Below are positions 8,563-17,550 of a stretch of DNA of 64,000 nucleotides, piece by piece (within the stretch, counting starts at the first letter, position 1; the number at the start of each line of letters is the position of its first letter). Under the pieces are notes generated by a model, which was given only the letters and a program-made list of their open reading frames with translations, searched no databases and had not been told where the DNA came from. The position numbers and the translations under genes are program-made. This DNA is from Gemmobacter caeni (lineage in GTDB: Bacteria > Pseudomonadota > Alphaproteobacteria > Rhodobacterales > Rhodobacteraceae): the NCBI RefSeq assembly GCF_003054195.1, contig NZ_QBKP01000003.1:186001-250000 (forward strand). The letters are read 5' to 3'.

Positions 8563-9567
8563 CTATTTTCCACCTGCGGATTCGCGGCGACCGAGGCCGA
8601 TCTCCTCCAGTTCCTGCCGTCCGGCCTCGGTCCCGAAATGCTGGTTCTGGCTCAGGCCGGGGAATCGCGCCCGCACTTCGGCCGACAGCTCGACCGGCAG
8701 GCGGTTCACCACCGCCTCTGTCACCATCAGGCTTTCGGCGGGCACGCCTTCGGCATAGATGATCTCGTGGCGTTCGAACACCAGGCTGAAGTAATCGACG
8801 AAGGCGCCTTCGCGCAGGAAGATCGTTTCGCCGTTCACCAGATGCTTGGCCTGCACCAGCAGTTCCGAAGTTGGCAGGCCCGGCGTCCGCTGACGCTGGT
8901 ACAGGAACATGCGGTGATGCTGGCTGACGATCAGATCGCCCGCATTGCCCATGGCGCCTGAGGTAATGACGACCGGCGCGAAGGCCCCGACGGCCCGCAG
9001 GGTGGCATTCCCGACCCAGCGGACCGCCTGCGGCCCGTGGTCGCGCGTCAGAACCCGGTCCCCGGCGGTCAGTGTCTCGATGGGACGTTGCGAGCCATTC
9101 GCCATGGTGATCATCGTGCCGCGCGCAAAGCTCACGCACAGAAGATCGGACAGCGGCGTTTCCTCGGGCGCGTCCTCGACCTTGACCAGCGTATAGCCAA
9201 GCCCGGCGGCCATGGGTGACAGCGGCAGCGCGAACAGCCCGTCGCCCGAACCCTCCAGCGCCAGTAGCAACAGTTCGACCCGGTTCGCATCGTCGCCCAT
9301 CAGCGTGTAGCGCGCGACGACCCGCACCGGATCGCCCGGTTGCCCCAGACCGGAGCCCGTCGCCACCTGCTGCGCCTTTGCGGCACGCGCCACCACCAGG
9401 CGCAGCGGCTCGGTGCCGGGTTCAAGTTCGTAGACATCGCCCGCGCAGACATCGTCTGGCAGACCCAGCCCGTCACCCATGTTCACGCCATGCGCGACAT
9501 AAACCGCATCGGCGGGGAAGACCATGCAGGCCTGTCCGGGCAGAAGGCGGGTCGGTACGTCGGTCAT
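8563..9567 (-). CDS. Hint-domain (intein/hedgehog-like) protein
   Basis: 334 aa. Residues 144 to about 285 form a Hint domain: C144 starts CVSFARGTMI, followed by IETLTAGDRVLTRDHG, then VISQHHRM-like ISQHHRMFLYQR and AKHLVNGETI, all standard for the PF13403 group common in Rhodobacteraceae. The N-terminal 140 residues are a variable extension beginning LLPGQACMVFPAD. There is no signal peptide; such proteins are thought to be secreted by non-Sec routes or to self-process, but this is inference. There is no C-terminal His-Asn splice junction and no C-extein, so protein splicing is unlikely and N-S acyl shift or cleavage is the possible chemistry. Confidence 0.85.
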   Translation of the reverse strand: MTDVPTRLLPGQACMVFPADAVYVAHGVNMGDGLGLPDDVCAGDVYELEPGTEPLRLVVARAAKAQQVATGSGLGQPGDPVRVVARYTLMGDDANRVELLLLALEGSGDGLFALPLSPMAAGLGYTLVKVEDAPEETPLSDLLCVSFARGTMITMANGSQRPIETLTAGDRVLTRDHGPQAVRWVGNATLRAVGAFAPVVITSGAMGNAGDLIVSQHHRMFLYQRQRTPGLPTSELLVQAKHLVNGETIFLREGAFVDYFSLVFERHEIIYAEGVPAESLMVTEAVVNRLPVELSAEVRARFPGLSQNQHFGTEAGRQELEEIGLGRRESAGGK

Positions 9568-9751
9568 GGCAAAAGGGCTTTCCGGGGCTGTGCGAAAGGG
9601 ACGGCAGGCGCAGGCCGGCCGCTATGCAGTTTTCTGCATCAAGTCACGGAAATGTGCCAGCATTCGGGCAGAAGTAAGGGCCGATTGGTGCGCCTTGGCA
9701 AGTCGGGGGCCGCTTGCTACGGTCGGGCCGCATTATAACGGAGAACGCGCG

Positions 9752-10531
9752 ATGGATCTGGGCATCAAGGGGAAAAGGGCACTGGTCTGCGCCTCGTCCA
9801 AGGGGCTGGGGCGTGGCTGTGCCGAGGCGCTGGCTGCCGCCGGGGTCGAACTGGTGATGAACGCACGCGGGGCCGAGGCGTTGCTTGCGACTGCCGATGA
9901 CATCCGCACGCGCTTTGGCGTGCCGGTCACCACGGTTGCCGCCGATGTGACGACCGAATCCGGTCAGGTCGCGGTTCTGGCGGCGGCGAAGGATGTCGAT
10001 ATCCTCGTCACCAATGCGGGCGGCCCGCCGCCCGGCCTGTGGTCGGACTGGAGCCGCGACGATTTCATCCGTGCGCTGGAAGCCAATATGCTGGCGCCGA
10101 TCGCGCTGATGAAGGCCCTGTTGCCGGGGATGATCGAACGCCGCTGGGGGCGGGTCATCAACATCACCTCGCAATCGGTGAAGGCGCCCATTGCCCAGCT
10201 TGGCCTGTCGAACTCCGCCCGCGCCGGGTTGACCGGCTATGTGGCGGGCACCTCGCGGCAGGTGGCGCCTTTCGGCGTGACCATCAACAACCTGTTGCCC
10301 GGCATCCACGATACCGACCGCGCGACCGCGCTGGATGGCGGGGTGATGCAGACACGCGGCATCAGCCGGGACGAGGCACGGGCCGAACGCATGGCGACGA
10401 TTCCCGCCCGCCGCTATGGCACGCGCGAGGAATTCGGCGCGATGTGCGCCTTCCTTGCCTCGCAGCATGCAGGCTTCATCGTCGGGCAGAACATCCTGCT
10501 GGACGGCGGCGCCACCAACGCGACACTGTAA
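9752..10531 (+). CDS. SDR-family protein lacking the catalytic Tyr-Lys pair
   Basis: 259 aa, Rossmann-fold short-chain dehydrogenase/reductase. The start at 9752 follows ACGGAGAACGCGCG. The cofactor motif is altered (CASSKGLGRG rather than TGxxxGIG), NAGG is kept at about residue 88, and Ser130 is in place. Aligning the RAG of SNSARAG with the usual KAG puts Ser143 where the catalytic Tyr should be and Arg147 where Lys should be. This resembles the known BKR-like subgroup of SDRs that lacks a complete catalytic tetrad. It may be a weakened or repurposed enzyme, so 3-oxoacyl reductase activity should not be assumed. It stands alone, followed by a hairpin. Confidence 0.8.
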   Translation: MDLGIKGKRALVCASSKGLGRGCAEALAAAGVELVMNARGAEALLATADDIRTRFGVPVTTVAADVTTESGQVAVLAAAKDVDILVTNAGGPPPGLWSDWSRDDFIRALEANMLAPIALMKALLPGMIERRWGRVINITSQSVKAPIAQLGLSNSARAGLTGYVAGTSRQVAPFGVTINNLLPGIHDTDRATALDGGVMQTRGISRDEARAERMATIPARRYGTREEFGAMCAFLASQHAGFIVGQNILLDGGATNATL

Positions 10532-10537
10532 GCCGCG

Positions 10538-10563
10538 CCCCGCCGGGGCACCCCCCGGCGGGG
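10538..10563 (+). terminator. Hairpin after the SDR gene
   Basis: A 10-bp stem, CCCCGCCGGG with CCCGGCGGGG, starts 7 bases after the stop codon. The T-tract is short (TTGCCTT), so its strength is uncertain. Confidence 0.55.
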
Positions 10564-10648
10564 TTGCCTTGGCGGGGTTGGGTTGCTAAGGGACGAGGGA
10601 AACCCAATCGTTTCAGTCGAGAAATCTGCCGGACTGAAAGACGCCATC

Positions 10649-11740
10649 GTGACCAGCCTGCCTCCCCGTCTCGAAATCCGGGACATCGTGAAACGTTTCG
10701 ACGCCCGCCGGGTGGTGGACGATGTGTCGCTGACCGTGATGCCGGGGCAGGTCACTTGCCTTCTCGGGCCTTCGGGCTGCGGCAAATCCACGACGCTGCG
10801 CATCATCGCCGGGGTCGAGATGCAGGACAGCGGCACCATTCATCTGGATGGGCGTCTGGTCTGCGACACGGTGACCCGCGTGCCGCCGGAAGGGCGGGGC
10901 ATCGGGCTGATGTTTCAGGATTTCGCGCTGTTCCCGCATCTGACAGTGGCACGCAACGTGGCCTTCGGGTTGAAGGGTGACCGTGCTGCTCAGGCGCGTC
11001 GGGTGGACGAACTGCTGGAGAAGGTGAACCTCTCGGGCTATGGCGACAAGCATCCGCACCAGCTTTCAGGTGGGGAACAGCAGCGCGTCGCACTGGCCCG
11101 CGCGCTGGCGCCGCGCCCGCGGCTGATGCTGATGGACGAGCCGTTTTCCGGCCTCGACAACCGCCTGCGTGACGGCATCCGGGACACGACGCTGGCGGTG
11201 CTGAAGGAAGAGGGCGCGGCGGTCCTGCTGGTCACGCATGAACCTGATGAGGCGATGCGCATGGCTGACGAGATTGCGCTGATGCGGGATGGCCGGATTG
11301 TGCAGCAGGGATCGCCCTACAATGTCTACACCCGGCCTGCGGATCGGGCGGCGGCGGCTTTCTTCAGTGATGTCAATGTGATCCGGGGCGTATCGCGCGG
11401 GGCGCTGACCCTGACCCCGTTTGGCGAGTTCCTGACCCCCGGCCATACCGATGGCGGCGAGGTGGAAATCGTCATACGGCCGCAGCATCTGAAGATTGAC
11501 TTTGATCGTGCCGGGCGCGGGCCAAACCCGACGCCGATGGATGGCACGCCCGCACGCGGCACGGTGCAGCGCGCCCGGTTCATGGGACGCGAGAGCCTTG
11601 TGGAATTCGTGATGGATTACGACGGCTCGACCCTGACCGCTGCCGTGCCGGGGGTGTTTCTGCCGAAACCGGGCACGGCGTTGTGGCTTATGATCCGGCG
11701 GGATCGCTGTTTCGTGTTTCCGGCGCATCGGCGGGCGTAA
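10649..11740 (+). CDS. ABC transporter ATP-binding protein, FbpC/PotA-like, orphan
   Basis: 363 aa from a GTG at 10649; an upstream TTG at 10583 in the same frame would add 22 residues. I prefer 10649 because the protein then begins MTSLPPRLEIRDIVKRF, close to where relatives start, but no strong RBS decides it. Walker A is GPSGCGKST, the Q-loop is QDFALFPH, the signature is LSGGEQQR, Walker B is LMLMDEPFSGLD, and the switch His is in VTHEP. A C-terminal TOBE-like domain (about residue 260 on) is typical of importers of iron(III), sulfate or polyamine type. No permease or binding protein is adjacent. Its 3' end overlaps the converging WYL regulator by 53 bases. Confidence 0.88.
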   Translation: MTSLPPRLEIRDIVKRFDARRVVDDVSLTVMPGQVTCLLGPSGCGKSTTLRIIAGVEMQDSGTIHLDGRLVCDTVTRVPPEGRGIGLMFQDFALFPHLTVARNVAFGLKGDRAAQARRVDELLEKVNLSGYGDKHPHQLSGGEQQRVALARALAPRPRLMLMDEPFSGLDNRLRDGIRDTTLAVLKEEGAAVLLVTHEPDEAMRMADEIALMRDGRIVQQGSPYNVYTRPADRAAAAFFSDVNVIRGVSRGALTLTPFGEFLTPGHTDGGEVEIVIRPQHLKIDFDRAGRGPNPTPMDGTPARGTVQRARFMGRESLVEFVMDYDGSTLTAAVPGVFLPKPGTALWLMIRRDRCFVFPAHRRA

Positions 11741-12413
11741 GTTCGGCGGCGATGCGGGCGCGGTAATCCTCCAGCCTTCGCCCCGGCTCGTCGGGATAGG
11801 TTTCGCCCGTTTCGGTGATGGCGACGATCCGGTCTACGCGGAAGCTGCGGAAATCTGCGCGCGCCTCGCAGAAGGCGGCCAGCGTCCAGACCCGGCCCCA
11901 GAATTCCAGTTGCAGCGGGCGGATGTCGCGGTGCGTCTCGGCGCCGTGCGGGTCGATATAGGTGATGGCCAGCCGCTGCCGCGCGCGGATCGCCTGCCGC
12001 AGGACCGGCAGATGCGGCGCGGCGCGCTGGGTTTCATCGGCGGAATAGACGAACAGATCGTCGGGCTCGGGCGTCGCCGGGGCAGGGACCACGGCGGCGA
12101 TTTTCGCCGCCAGCCCGCGTGCCGCGCGCGCCAGCCCCGGATCGGCACCTTCCGCCACCAGCCGCACCCCGAGCCGCAGCGCCTCCATCTCGGGCGGGGT
12201 CAGGATCATCGGTGGCAGGGTGATCGGCGCGCGCAGGATGTATCCCACCCCGCGCTCTCCCTCCACAGGCAGGCCCGAAGCCATCAGCGTGGCCATGTCG
12301 CGCCAGATCGTGCGCACCGAAACCTCAAGCCGCTCTGCCATTTCCGAGGCGCGGTGCAGCCGCCCGTCGCGCAGGATCTGGATAAGTTCGAAAAGGCGGT
12401 CGGTGCGGCGCAT
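11688..12413 (-). CDS. WYL-domain helix-turn-helix transcriptional regulator
   Basis: 241 aa. The N-terminal winged helix (MRRTDRLFELIQILRDGR, then SEMAERLEVSVRTIWRDM) is of the HTH_11/DeoR-like YafY type. The WYL domain covers about residues 135-225, with ITYIDPHG, RPLQLEFWGRVWTLAAFCE and FRVDRI. WYL domains sense ligands such as nucleotides or nucleic acid. It lies 33 bases downstream of the small monooxygenase-like gene in the same direction, so that gene is a plausible target or co-expressed partner. Confidence 0.88.
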   Translation of the reverse strand: MRRTDRLFELIQILRDGRLHRASEMAERLEVSVRTIWRDMATLMASGLPVEGERGVGYILRAPITLPPMILTPPEMEALRLGVRLVAEGADPGLARAARGLAAKIAAVVPAPATPEPDDLFVYSADETQRAAPHLPVLRQAIRARQRLAITYIDPHGAETHRDIRPLQLEFWGRVWTLAAFCEARADFRSFRVDRIVAITETGETYPDEPGRRLEDYRARIAAELTPADAPETRNSDPAGS

Positions 12414-12446
12414 GATGGCACAGGCTGACGGCTTGGCGCCCCGGCG

Positions 12447-12773
12447 TCAATCCGCCAGAGACCAGATCACCCGGTCATGGCGCATCCGCACGCTGGCGCC
12501 GTCGATCAGGGCCATGAACGGGGCGAAGGCCGGGTCTTTCACCACGGCTGTGGCGGCGGTCCGGGCCGCCGTGAGGTCGGCCCAGAGCACGAGGTCCGTC
12601 CAACTGCCATCTTCGCCCTGCATCAGATGCCGGGCGAGGAATCCGGGCTGCGCTTTCACCAGCGCTGCGCTTCCCTTTGCCGCCGCAAGAAACTGCGCGG
12701 TCTGTGTGCCTTCAACCAGATGAAATTGCACGATTTCGGCGATGGCAACCGGGGTGGATAGGGTCTGTCGCAT
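12447..12773 (-). CDS. Small dimeric alpha-beta barrel protein, monooxygenase-like
   Basis: 108 aa with a strong AGGAGA site 5 bases before the ATG. The pattern AEIVQFHLVEG, then KAQPGFLARHLMQGEDG and WTDLVLWADL resembles antibiotic-biosynthesis-monooxygenase/stress-responsive ferredoxin-like alpha-beta barrels, which act as dimers on hydrophobic substrates or as stress proteins. No catalytic residue can be assigned. It forms a two-gene unit with the WYL regulator downstream. Confidence 0.65.
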   Translation of the reverse strand: MRQTLSTPVAIAEIVQFHLVEGTQTAQFLAAAKGSAALVKAQPGFLARHLMQGEDGSWTDLVLWADLTAARTAATAVVKDPAFAPFMALIDGASVRMRHDRVIWSLAD

Positions 12774-12929
12774 GGGAATCTCCTGTTGTTGCGATGGTGC
12801 TTTCTCGCAGAGGGCAACTGACATATAGCTGTCAGCAATCCGCCGCATCGCAGCGGATTCGGGGCTTACGCCGGGCGACGGCTTGGGTAAGCCTGTGGCC
12901 AAAGACACTTCCCATTGGAGGAATTCGAC

Positions 12930-13151
12930 ATGCAGATGGGACCCTGGCAACTGCTGCTTATCGCCGTCGTGGTGCTGGTTCTGTTCGGCCGCGGCAAGGT
13001 CAGCTCGCTGATGGGCGAGGTCGGCAAGGGCATCACGGCCTTCAAGAAGGGCGTGAAGGACGGCGCGAGCGAGATCGAGAACGCCGCCGATGACACCGTG
13101 AAGGCCGACAGCGCGAAAGACGTGACCCCGGCCGACAAGGACAAGGTCTGA
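12930..13151 (+). CDS. tatA: Sec-independent translocase subunit TatA
   Basis: 73 aa. It forms the pore-like assembly of the twin-arginine translocase that exports folded proteins across the inner membrane. TGGAGGAA precedes the ATG at 12930. One N-terminal membrane helix, [19 protein letters not shown], with the conserved FGRGK hinge, is followed by an amphipathic helix ([17 protein letters not shown]) and a charged tail. First gene of tatABC. Confidence 0.95.
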   Translation: MQMGPWQLLLIAVVVLVLFGRGKVSSLMGEVGKGITAFKKGVKDGASEIENAADDTVKADSAKDVTPADKDKV

Positions 13152-13190
13152 GCCGCGCAACAGGCAGGCGGGTTCTGACGGGGGAAAGCG

Positions 13191-13682
13191 ATGTTCGATA
13201 TCGGATGGACCGAGCTTCTGGTGATCGGCGTCGTGGCGCTGATCGTCATCGGGCCGAAGGATCTGCCCATGATGTTCCAGCAGCTTGGCCGGTTCACCGG
13301 CAAGCTGCGGCGCATGGCGCGCGAGTTTCAGGGCGCGATGGAAGATGCCGCGCGCGAGGCAGGCGTGAAAGAGGCGGCGGATGATCTGAAAAAGGCCACC
13401 AGCGCCAAGTCGCTGGGCCTTGATGCGGTGAAGCAGGCGGCTGACAGGTTCGAGAAATGGGACCCGCTGAAGCCGACCACAGGTCCGGCCAGGGCGCAGC
13501 CCGACCCGGATGCGGCCGCGCCCGCCGACGCACCCGCGCCCACGCCGCCGGCAACCGGCACAGAAACGCAGGCGCTGGCAGAAAAGCAGGCCGCGCGCCG
13601 TGCCATCCTGAACGAGACCGGTGACAGGCTTCGCGCGTTGAAAGACGGCGAGACCCCCGCCGAAAAGGCCCCTGACGCATGA
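13191..13682 (+). CDS. tatB: Sec-independent translocase subunit TatB
   Basis: 163 aa. TatB with TatC forms the receptor for twin-arginine signal peptides. The start [21 protein letters not shown] includes the conserved Glu in the membrane helix, then GPKDLP and a long amphipathic helix ([18 protein letters not shown]). The second half is a Pro/Ala-rich linker (about residues 95-130) and a charged tail, longer than in E. coli only by low-complexity sequence. It overlaps tatC by four bases (ATGA). Confidence 0.95.
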   Translation: MFDIGWTELLVIGVVALIVIGPKDLPMMFQQLGRFTGKLRRMAREFQGAMEDAAREAGVKEAADDLKKATSAKSLGLDAVKQAADRFEKWDPLKPTTGPARAQPDPDAAAPADAPAPTPPATGTETQALAEKQAARRAILNETGDRLRALKDGETPAEKAPDA

Positions 13683-14542
13683 GTGCGAACGACCACATCG
13701 ACGACAGCGCGGCGCCGCTGATCGAACATCTGAAGGAACTGCGGACCCGTATCCTTTATGCGATCGGGGCTTTCGCCGTCTGCTTCATCATCGGCTATCT
13801 GTTGTGGAAGCCGATCTTCGCCTTTCTGGCCCGCCCGATGTGCGTCGTGCTGGCCGAGCGCGGGCAGGAATGCCAGCTGATCCTCGTGAAGATGCAGGAG
13901 GGCTTCTTCGTCGCCATCCGCATCGCCATGTGGGGTGGCTTTGCGCTGGCCTTCCCGATCATCGCCTATCAGCTGTGGCGCTTCGTGGCGCCGGGGCTGT
14001 ATCGATCCGAGAAAAAGGCCTTCCTGCCGTTCCTCGTGGCCTCGCCCGCGATGTTCCTGATCGGCGCGGCCTTCGCCTATTTCATCATCCTGCCTTTCGC
14101 TTTTGGCTTCTTCCTGGGCTTTCAGGACCAGTTCGCCAGCGATCTGGGGGGCGGCGACCTGACAGCGCCTCCGGCGGGGGTGGTTTTCCAGGGCTCGATG
14201 GAAAGTTATCTGGCGCTGACCATGACCTTCGTCATGGCCTTCGGTCTGTGCTTCCAGCTGCCCGTGCTGCTGACGCTGATGGGGCGGGCGGGGCTTATCT
14301 CCTCCAAGGGGCTGAAAGCCATGCGGAAATACGCGGTGGTCGGCATCCTTGCCGTGGCCGCTGTGGTGACGCCGCCGGATATGTTCAGCCAGATCATCCT
14401 CTTTGCGGCGATCTATCCGCTGTATGAAATCTCGATCTTCCTTATCGCGCGGTTCGAACGCGAACGTGAGGCGCAAGCCCGTGCCGATGGCACCTGGGTC
14501 GAGGAAGAAGACGACGACCCCGAAGGCGAGGATTACAAGTGA
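13679..14542 (+). CDS. tatC: Sec-independent translocase subunit TatC
   Basis: 287 aa, six-helix membrane protein that recognises the twin-arginine motif. It starts with the conserved cytosolic segment [11 protein letters not shown]. Later marks include [17 protein letters not shown] in the first cytosolic loop and [18 protein letters not shown] 30-residue acidic C-terminal tail ([13 protein letters not shown]) extends past the last helix. Coupled on both sides: ATGA with tatB and GTGA with the following ATPase. Confidence 0.97.
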   Translation: MSANDHIDDSAAPLIEHLKELRTRILYAIGAFAVCFIIGYLLWKPIFAFLARPMCVVLAERGQECQLILVKMQEGFFVAIRIAMWGGFALAFPIIAYQLWRFVAPGLYRSEKKAFLPFLVASPAMFLIGAAFAYFIILPFAFGFFLGFQDQFASDLGGGDLTAPPAGVVFQGSMESYLALTMTFVMAFGLCFQLPVLLTLMGRAGLISSKGLKAMRKYAVVGILAVAAVVTPPDMFSQIILFAAIYPLYEISIFLIARFEREREAQARADGTWVEEEDDDPEGEDYK

Positions 14543-15378
14543 CCGACCCTTTGCTGCGTATCGCCGAGGCGCTGGAGCGTCTGGCGCCGCCACCGCAACC
14601 CGCGCCGGATATCGGCGCGGCCCCGGCCTTCATCTGGCACACCGGCCCCGACCGGCTGGAGCCGGTGACGAAAGTGGCGCGGGTGGATCTGGATCTGCTG
14701 ATCGGGGTCAACCGGGCGCGTGACACGCTGCTGGCGAACACCCGGCATTTTGCGCAGGGTCTGCCTGCGAACAACGCGCTTCTGTGGGGCGCGCGGGGGA
14801 TGGGGAAATCCAGCCTAGTGAAGGCAATCCATGCCGCCGTGCGGGCCGAGGGGCAAGACCTGAAGCTGGTCGAACTGGCGCGCGAGGATCTGCCTTCGGT
14901 CGGGCGTCTGCTGAACCTCCTCCGCGCCTCCGATGCGCGGTTCGTGCTGTTCTGCGACGACCTGTCGTTCAGCCATGATGACCAGCATTACAAGAGCCTG
15001 AAGGCGGTGCTGGATGGCGGGATTGAGGGGCGGCCGGAGAATGTGATCCTTTACGCCACATCGAACCGCCGCCATCTGATGCCACGCGACATGATCGAGA
15101 ACGAACGTTCGACCGCGATCAACCCGAGCGAGGCAGTGGAGGAGAAGGTGTCGCTGTCCGACCGTTTCGGGCTGTGGCTGGGCTTCCACCCGTGTTCGCA
15201 GGACGATTATCTGGCGATGATCGACGGCTATTGCGCGGCTTATGGCGTGCAGGTGGCGCCCGAGGTGCTGCGGGCCGAGGCGATCGAATGGCAGGCCACG
15301 CGCGGCGCCCGCTCGGGCCGGGTGGCCTGGCAGTTCTTCACCGATCTGGCGGCGCGTCACGGCGTGCGCGTATCCTGA
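14539..15378 (+). CDS. DUF815-family AAA-type ATPase
   Basis: 279 aa with a GTG start inside the tatC stop (GTGA). It is a P-loop ATPase: Walker [11 protein letters not shown], Walker [11 protein letters not shown], sensor [14 protein letters not shown]05673 (DUF815) proteins have this layout; their cellular role is not established. Coupling to tatC suggests co-expression with the export machinery, but function in export is inference. The gene ends in front of a strong bidirectional terminator. Confidence 0.88.
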   Translation: MTDPLLRIAEALERLAPPPQPAPDIGAAPAFIWHTGPDRLEPVTKVARVDLDLLIGVNRARDTLLANTRHFAQGLPANNALLWGARGMGKSSLVKAIHAAVRAEGQDLKLVELAREDLPSVGRLLNLLRASDARFVLFCDDLSFSHDDQHYKSLKAVLDGGIEGRPENVILYATSNRRHLMPRDMIENERSTAINPSEAVEEKVSLSDRFGLWLGFHPCSQDDYLAMIDGYCAAYGVQVAPEVLRAEAIEWQATRGARSGRVAWQFFTDLAARHGVRVS

Positions 15379-15490
15379 AACCGGCGTCCTGAACCAAGGG
15401 ACGGCGCGCCGGGGGCATCGAGCCCCCGTCACCCCGGCTGGCGCGGAAGGTGGCCCGGCCTGATGCGGGATGGCGGGCGGCGGAACCTCC

Positions 15491-15517
15491 GGCGGGGATA
15501 TTTGGGCCAAGATAAAG
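15491..15517 (+). repeat. Intergenic motif copy 1 (ATATTTGGGCCAAGATAAAG)
   Basis: The stretch GATATTTGGGCCAAGATAAAG after a GC-rich GGCGG lead matches two other intergenic copies in this window, at 49543-49575 (reverse strand) and 52501-52532. It lies between the DUF815 gene and its terminator and overlaps the first bases of the terminator stem. Confidence 0.55.
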
Positions 15518-15545
15518 GGCGGGTGCTGTGCGGCACCCGCCCTTT
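15514..15545. terminator. Bidirectional terminator between DUF815 and nlpD genes
   Basis: Perfect 13-bp stem AAAGGGCGGGTGC with its complement around a 6-base loop. It sits between two converging genes, and A/T runs flank the stem on both sides. Confidence 0.85.
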
Positions 15546-15567
15546 GCGTCTATTGCAGGCAGGATGC

Positions 15568-16815
15568 TTATTGGAGGTAGGACATGGGATCGACGGAGTC
15601 GAAGCCTTTGCGCACCTCGAAATGCAGGAAGGACGGGCTTCCGGCGCGGACTTTGGCGATTTGCTGGCCACGCTTGACCGAGGCGCCCTTGGCCACTGCC
15701 ACCGCGTCGATGCCGCCATAGACCGTCAGCAGGTTGTTGGCATGGCGGATCACGAGGATCGGCACGCCATCGGTGTTCTTGGTGATGGCGGCCACGGTCC
15801 CGTCAGCAGCCGAGACCACGCCCGTGCCCGCGCTGGCACCGATGTCGATGCCTTCGTTCTTGCCCTTAGCATAGGGGCGGATGACCTGACCGCTGACCGG
15901 CATCGCCAGCTTCGAAGCCGAGGCGCTGCTGCGGTTCGCGCCGAGATCGGCGGCGGGTTTCTGCGCCGGGGCGGGGGCCGCACTGCCGTCAGGCTTCTTG
16001 GTGGCGACGGGCGGCTCGTCCTTGGCGGGCAGCGGCTTGGCGGCCGAGGGCGGCACTGGCGTCGGTGAACCGGCACCGGGCTGGGTAACAGGCTCTGGCG
16101 CGCGGGTGGCCGGGGCCGGGGTGGCGGCGACCGGGATCAGCAGATACTGCCCCTCGCGCACCGTCATGTTGGCATCCAGCCCGTTCCAGTCGGCCAGCGC
16201 CTTGGCAGAGACGTTGTAGGCCCGCGCGATGATGAAGGCGGTTTCGCCACGCTTCACCTGATGGCGGGCGGGTTCTACGCCGGGCGTTGCAGCAGCGGAA
16301 TCGGCACCTTTCTGCCAGCCCTGCGGCGCGGCGGCAGGTTTCGGCGCGGCGCGGTCGATGGCGGCGCTGGCCAGAGGGGCCACGTCGATGAAGCCTGACT
16401 TGATCGGAGCACCGACAATCGCGCCGGTGGCCGGTGCGACCGGCGCAGCACCTTCCGCGACGCGGCGCGGCAGGGCAAGGATTTCGCCCTCGCGCACGGG
16501 GTCGTTCGGGTTGACAGCATTGTAGCGCGCCAGTTCGCCGGGGTCGATGCCGACGCGGGCGGCGACGCTGGCCACGGTATCGTTGCGCCGGGCAACGGCT
16601 ACCTGATAACCGGGATATGAGATTATACCGCGCGCGTCAGGGCTGGGCCTTGCAGCGGTGGCGGCGCGGGCGGCATCGGCGGTCGAGACACCACCGGGCC
16701 GGAAATCCCAGTCGAAGGGTTTGCCGCCGCCATTGCCGCAGGCCGCGACGAGCAGAAGGCTGCCGCCAAGGCCGAGGGCGCGGAGCGGGGGCAAGGTAAG
16801 AAAGGTCGATCGCAT
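15568..16815 (-). CDS. nlpD: NlpD-like lipoprotein with two LysM and a degenerate LytM domain
   Basis: 415 aa from the ATG at 16815; an upstream in-frame start at 16869 would put 18 charged residues before the signal peptide. The lipobox LVAAC (LLLVAACG) predicts a lipoprotein. Two LysM repeats bind peptidoglycan (YQVAVARRNDTVASVAARVG and HQVKRGETAFIIARAYNVS). The C-terminal M23/LytM domain has GIDIGASAGTGV and FLHFEVRKG, so the first His of HxH is Phe and the YxH position reads YGG. NlpD proteins are likewise non-catalytic and activate amidases in cell division, so this is probably an activator. Third gene of surE-pcm-nlpD. Confidence 0.9.
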   Translation of the reverse strand: MRSTFLTLPPLRALGLGGSLLLVAACGNGGGKPFDWDFRPGGVSTADAARAATAARPSPDARGIISYPGYQVAVARRNDTVASVAARVGIDPGELARYNAVNPNDPVREGEILALPRRVAEGAAPVAPATGAIVGAPIKSGFIDVAPLASAAIDRAAPKPAAAPQGWQKGADSAAATPGVEPARHQVKRGETAFIIARAYNVSAKALADWNGLDANMTVREGQYLLIPVAATPAPATRAPEPVTQPGAGSPTPVPPSAAKPLPAKDEPPVATKKPDGSAAPAPAQKPAADLGANRSSASASKLAMPVSGQVIRPYAKGKNEGIDIGASAGTGVVSAADGTVAAITKNTDGVPILVIRHANNLLTVYGGIDAVAVAKGASVKRGQQIAKVRAGSPSFLHFEVRKGFDSVDPMSYLQ

Positions 16816-16884
16816 AGCTCTGCCTCGTTCCTGCCCGGTTGATCCGGGTCGCGTTGCGTTACGCTTCATATAGTGCGCGCCAGA

Positions 16885-17550
16885 CTATTCGGACGCAAGC
16901 CCTTCGACCAGAGGAACGAAACGAACCGGCCGCAACTCTTCGTAATCGAAACCGTTTGGCAGGCGTGTGACCTTGATCAGGCTCTGCACCGCATCGGATT
17001 GACCGACCGGCAGCACCATAACGCCGCCGGGTTTCAGCTGTGCGAGCAGCGGTCCGGGCGGGTCTTCGGCAGCGGCCGTGACAAGGATGCGGTCGAACGG
17101 GGCCTGTTCGGGCCAGCCAAAGCTGCCATCCCGCGCAACGGCGGTGATGTTGGTCAGGCTGAGCTGGCGAAACAGTTCCGAGGATTCACGCACAAGGCGG
17201 CGGTGGCGGTCGATTGTATAGACCCGGCGCGCCAGCTGGCTGAGGATCGCGGCCTGATAGCCGGAGCCGGTGCCGATTTCCAGTACCACATCGCGCGGCT
17301 GGACCCCCAGCGCCTGGGTCATCAGCCCGACGACCGAGGGTTGCGAAATGGTCTGCCCGCAGGAGATGGGCAGCGGCATGTCCTCATAGGCGCGGTCGGC
17401 GAACAGACCTTTGACGAAAAGGCCACGGTCTATCCGCTCCATCGCGGTCAGAACGCGGGCATCGGTGACGCCACGCGAGCGCAGGGCAAAGAGAAAGCGC
17501 ATCTTGCGTTCGGCCGGGTCGTCCTCGTGATCCGGCGTCCCTGTGGTCAT
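16885..17550 (-). CDS. pcm: [20 protein letters not shown] O-methyltransferase
   Basis: 221 aa. It methylates isoaspartyl residues in damaged proteins using S-adenosylmethionine so that they can be repaired. Motif I is [15 protein letters not shown], preceded by the family signature [29 protein letters not shown] and [12 protein letters not shown] follow. ATGA overlap with surE upstream shows coupling. Confidence 0.96.
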   Translation of the reverse strand: MTTGTPDHEDDPAERKMRFLFALRSRGVTDARVLTAMERIDRGLFVKGLFADRAYEDMPLPISCGQTISQPSVVGLMTQALGVQPRDVVLEIGTGSGYQAAILSQLARRVYTIDRHRRLVRESSELFRQLSLTNITAVARDGSFGWPEQAPFDRILVTAAAEDPPGPLLAQLKPGGVMVLPVGQSDAVQSLIKVTRLPNGFDYEELRPVRFVPLVEGLASE

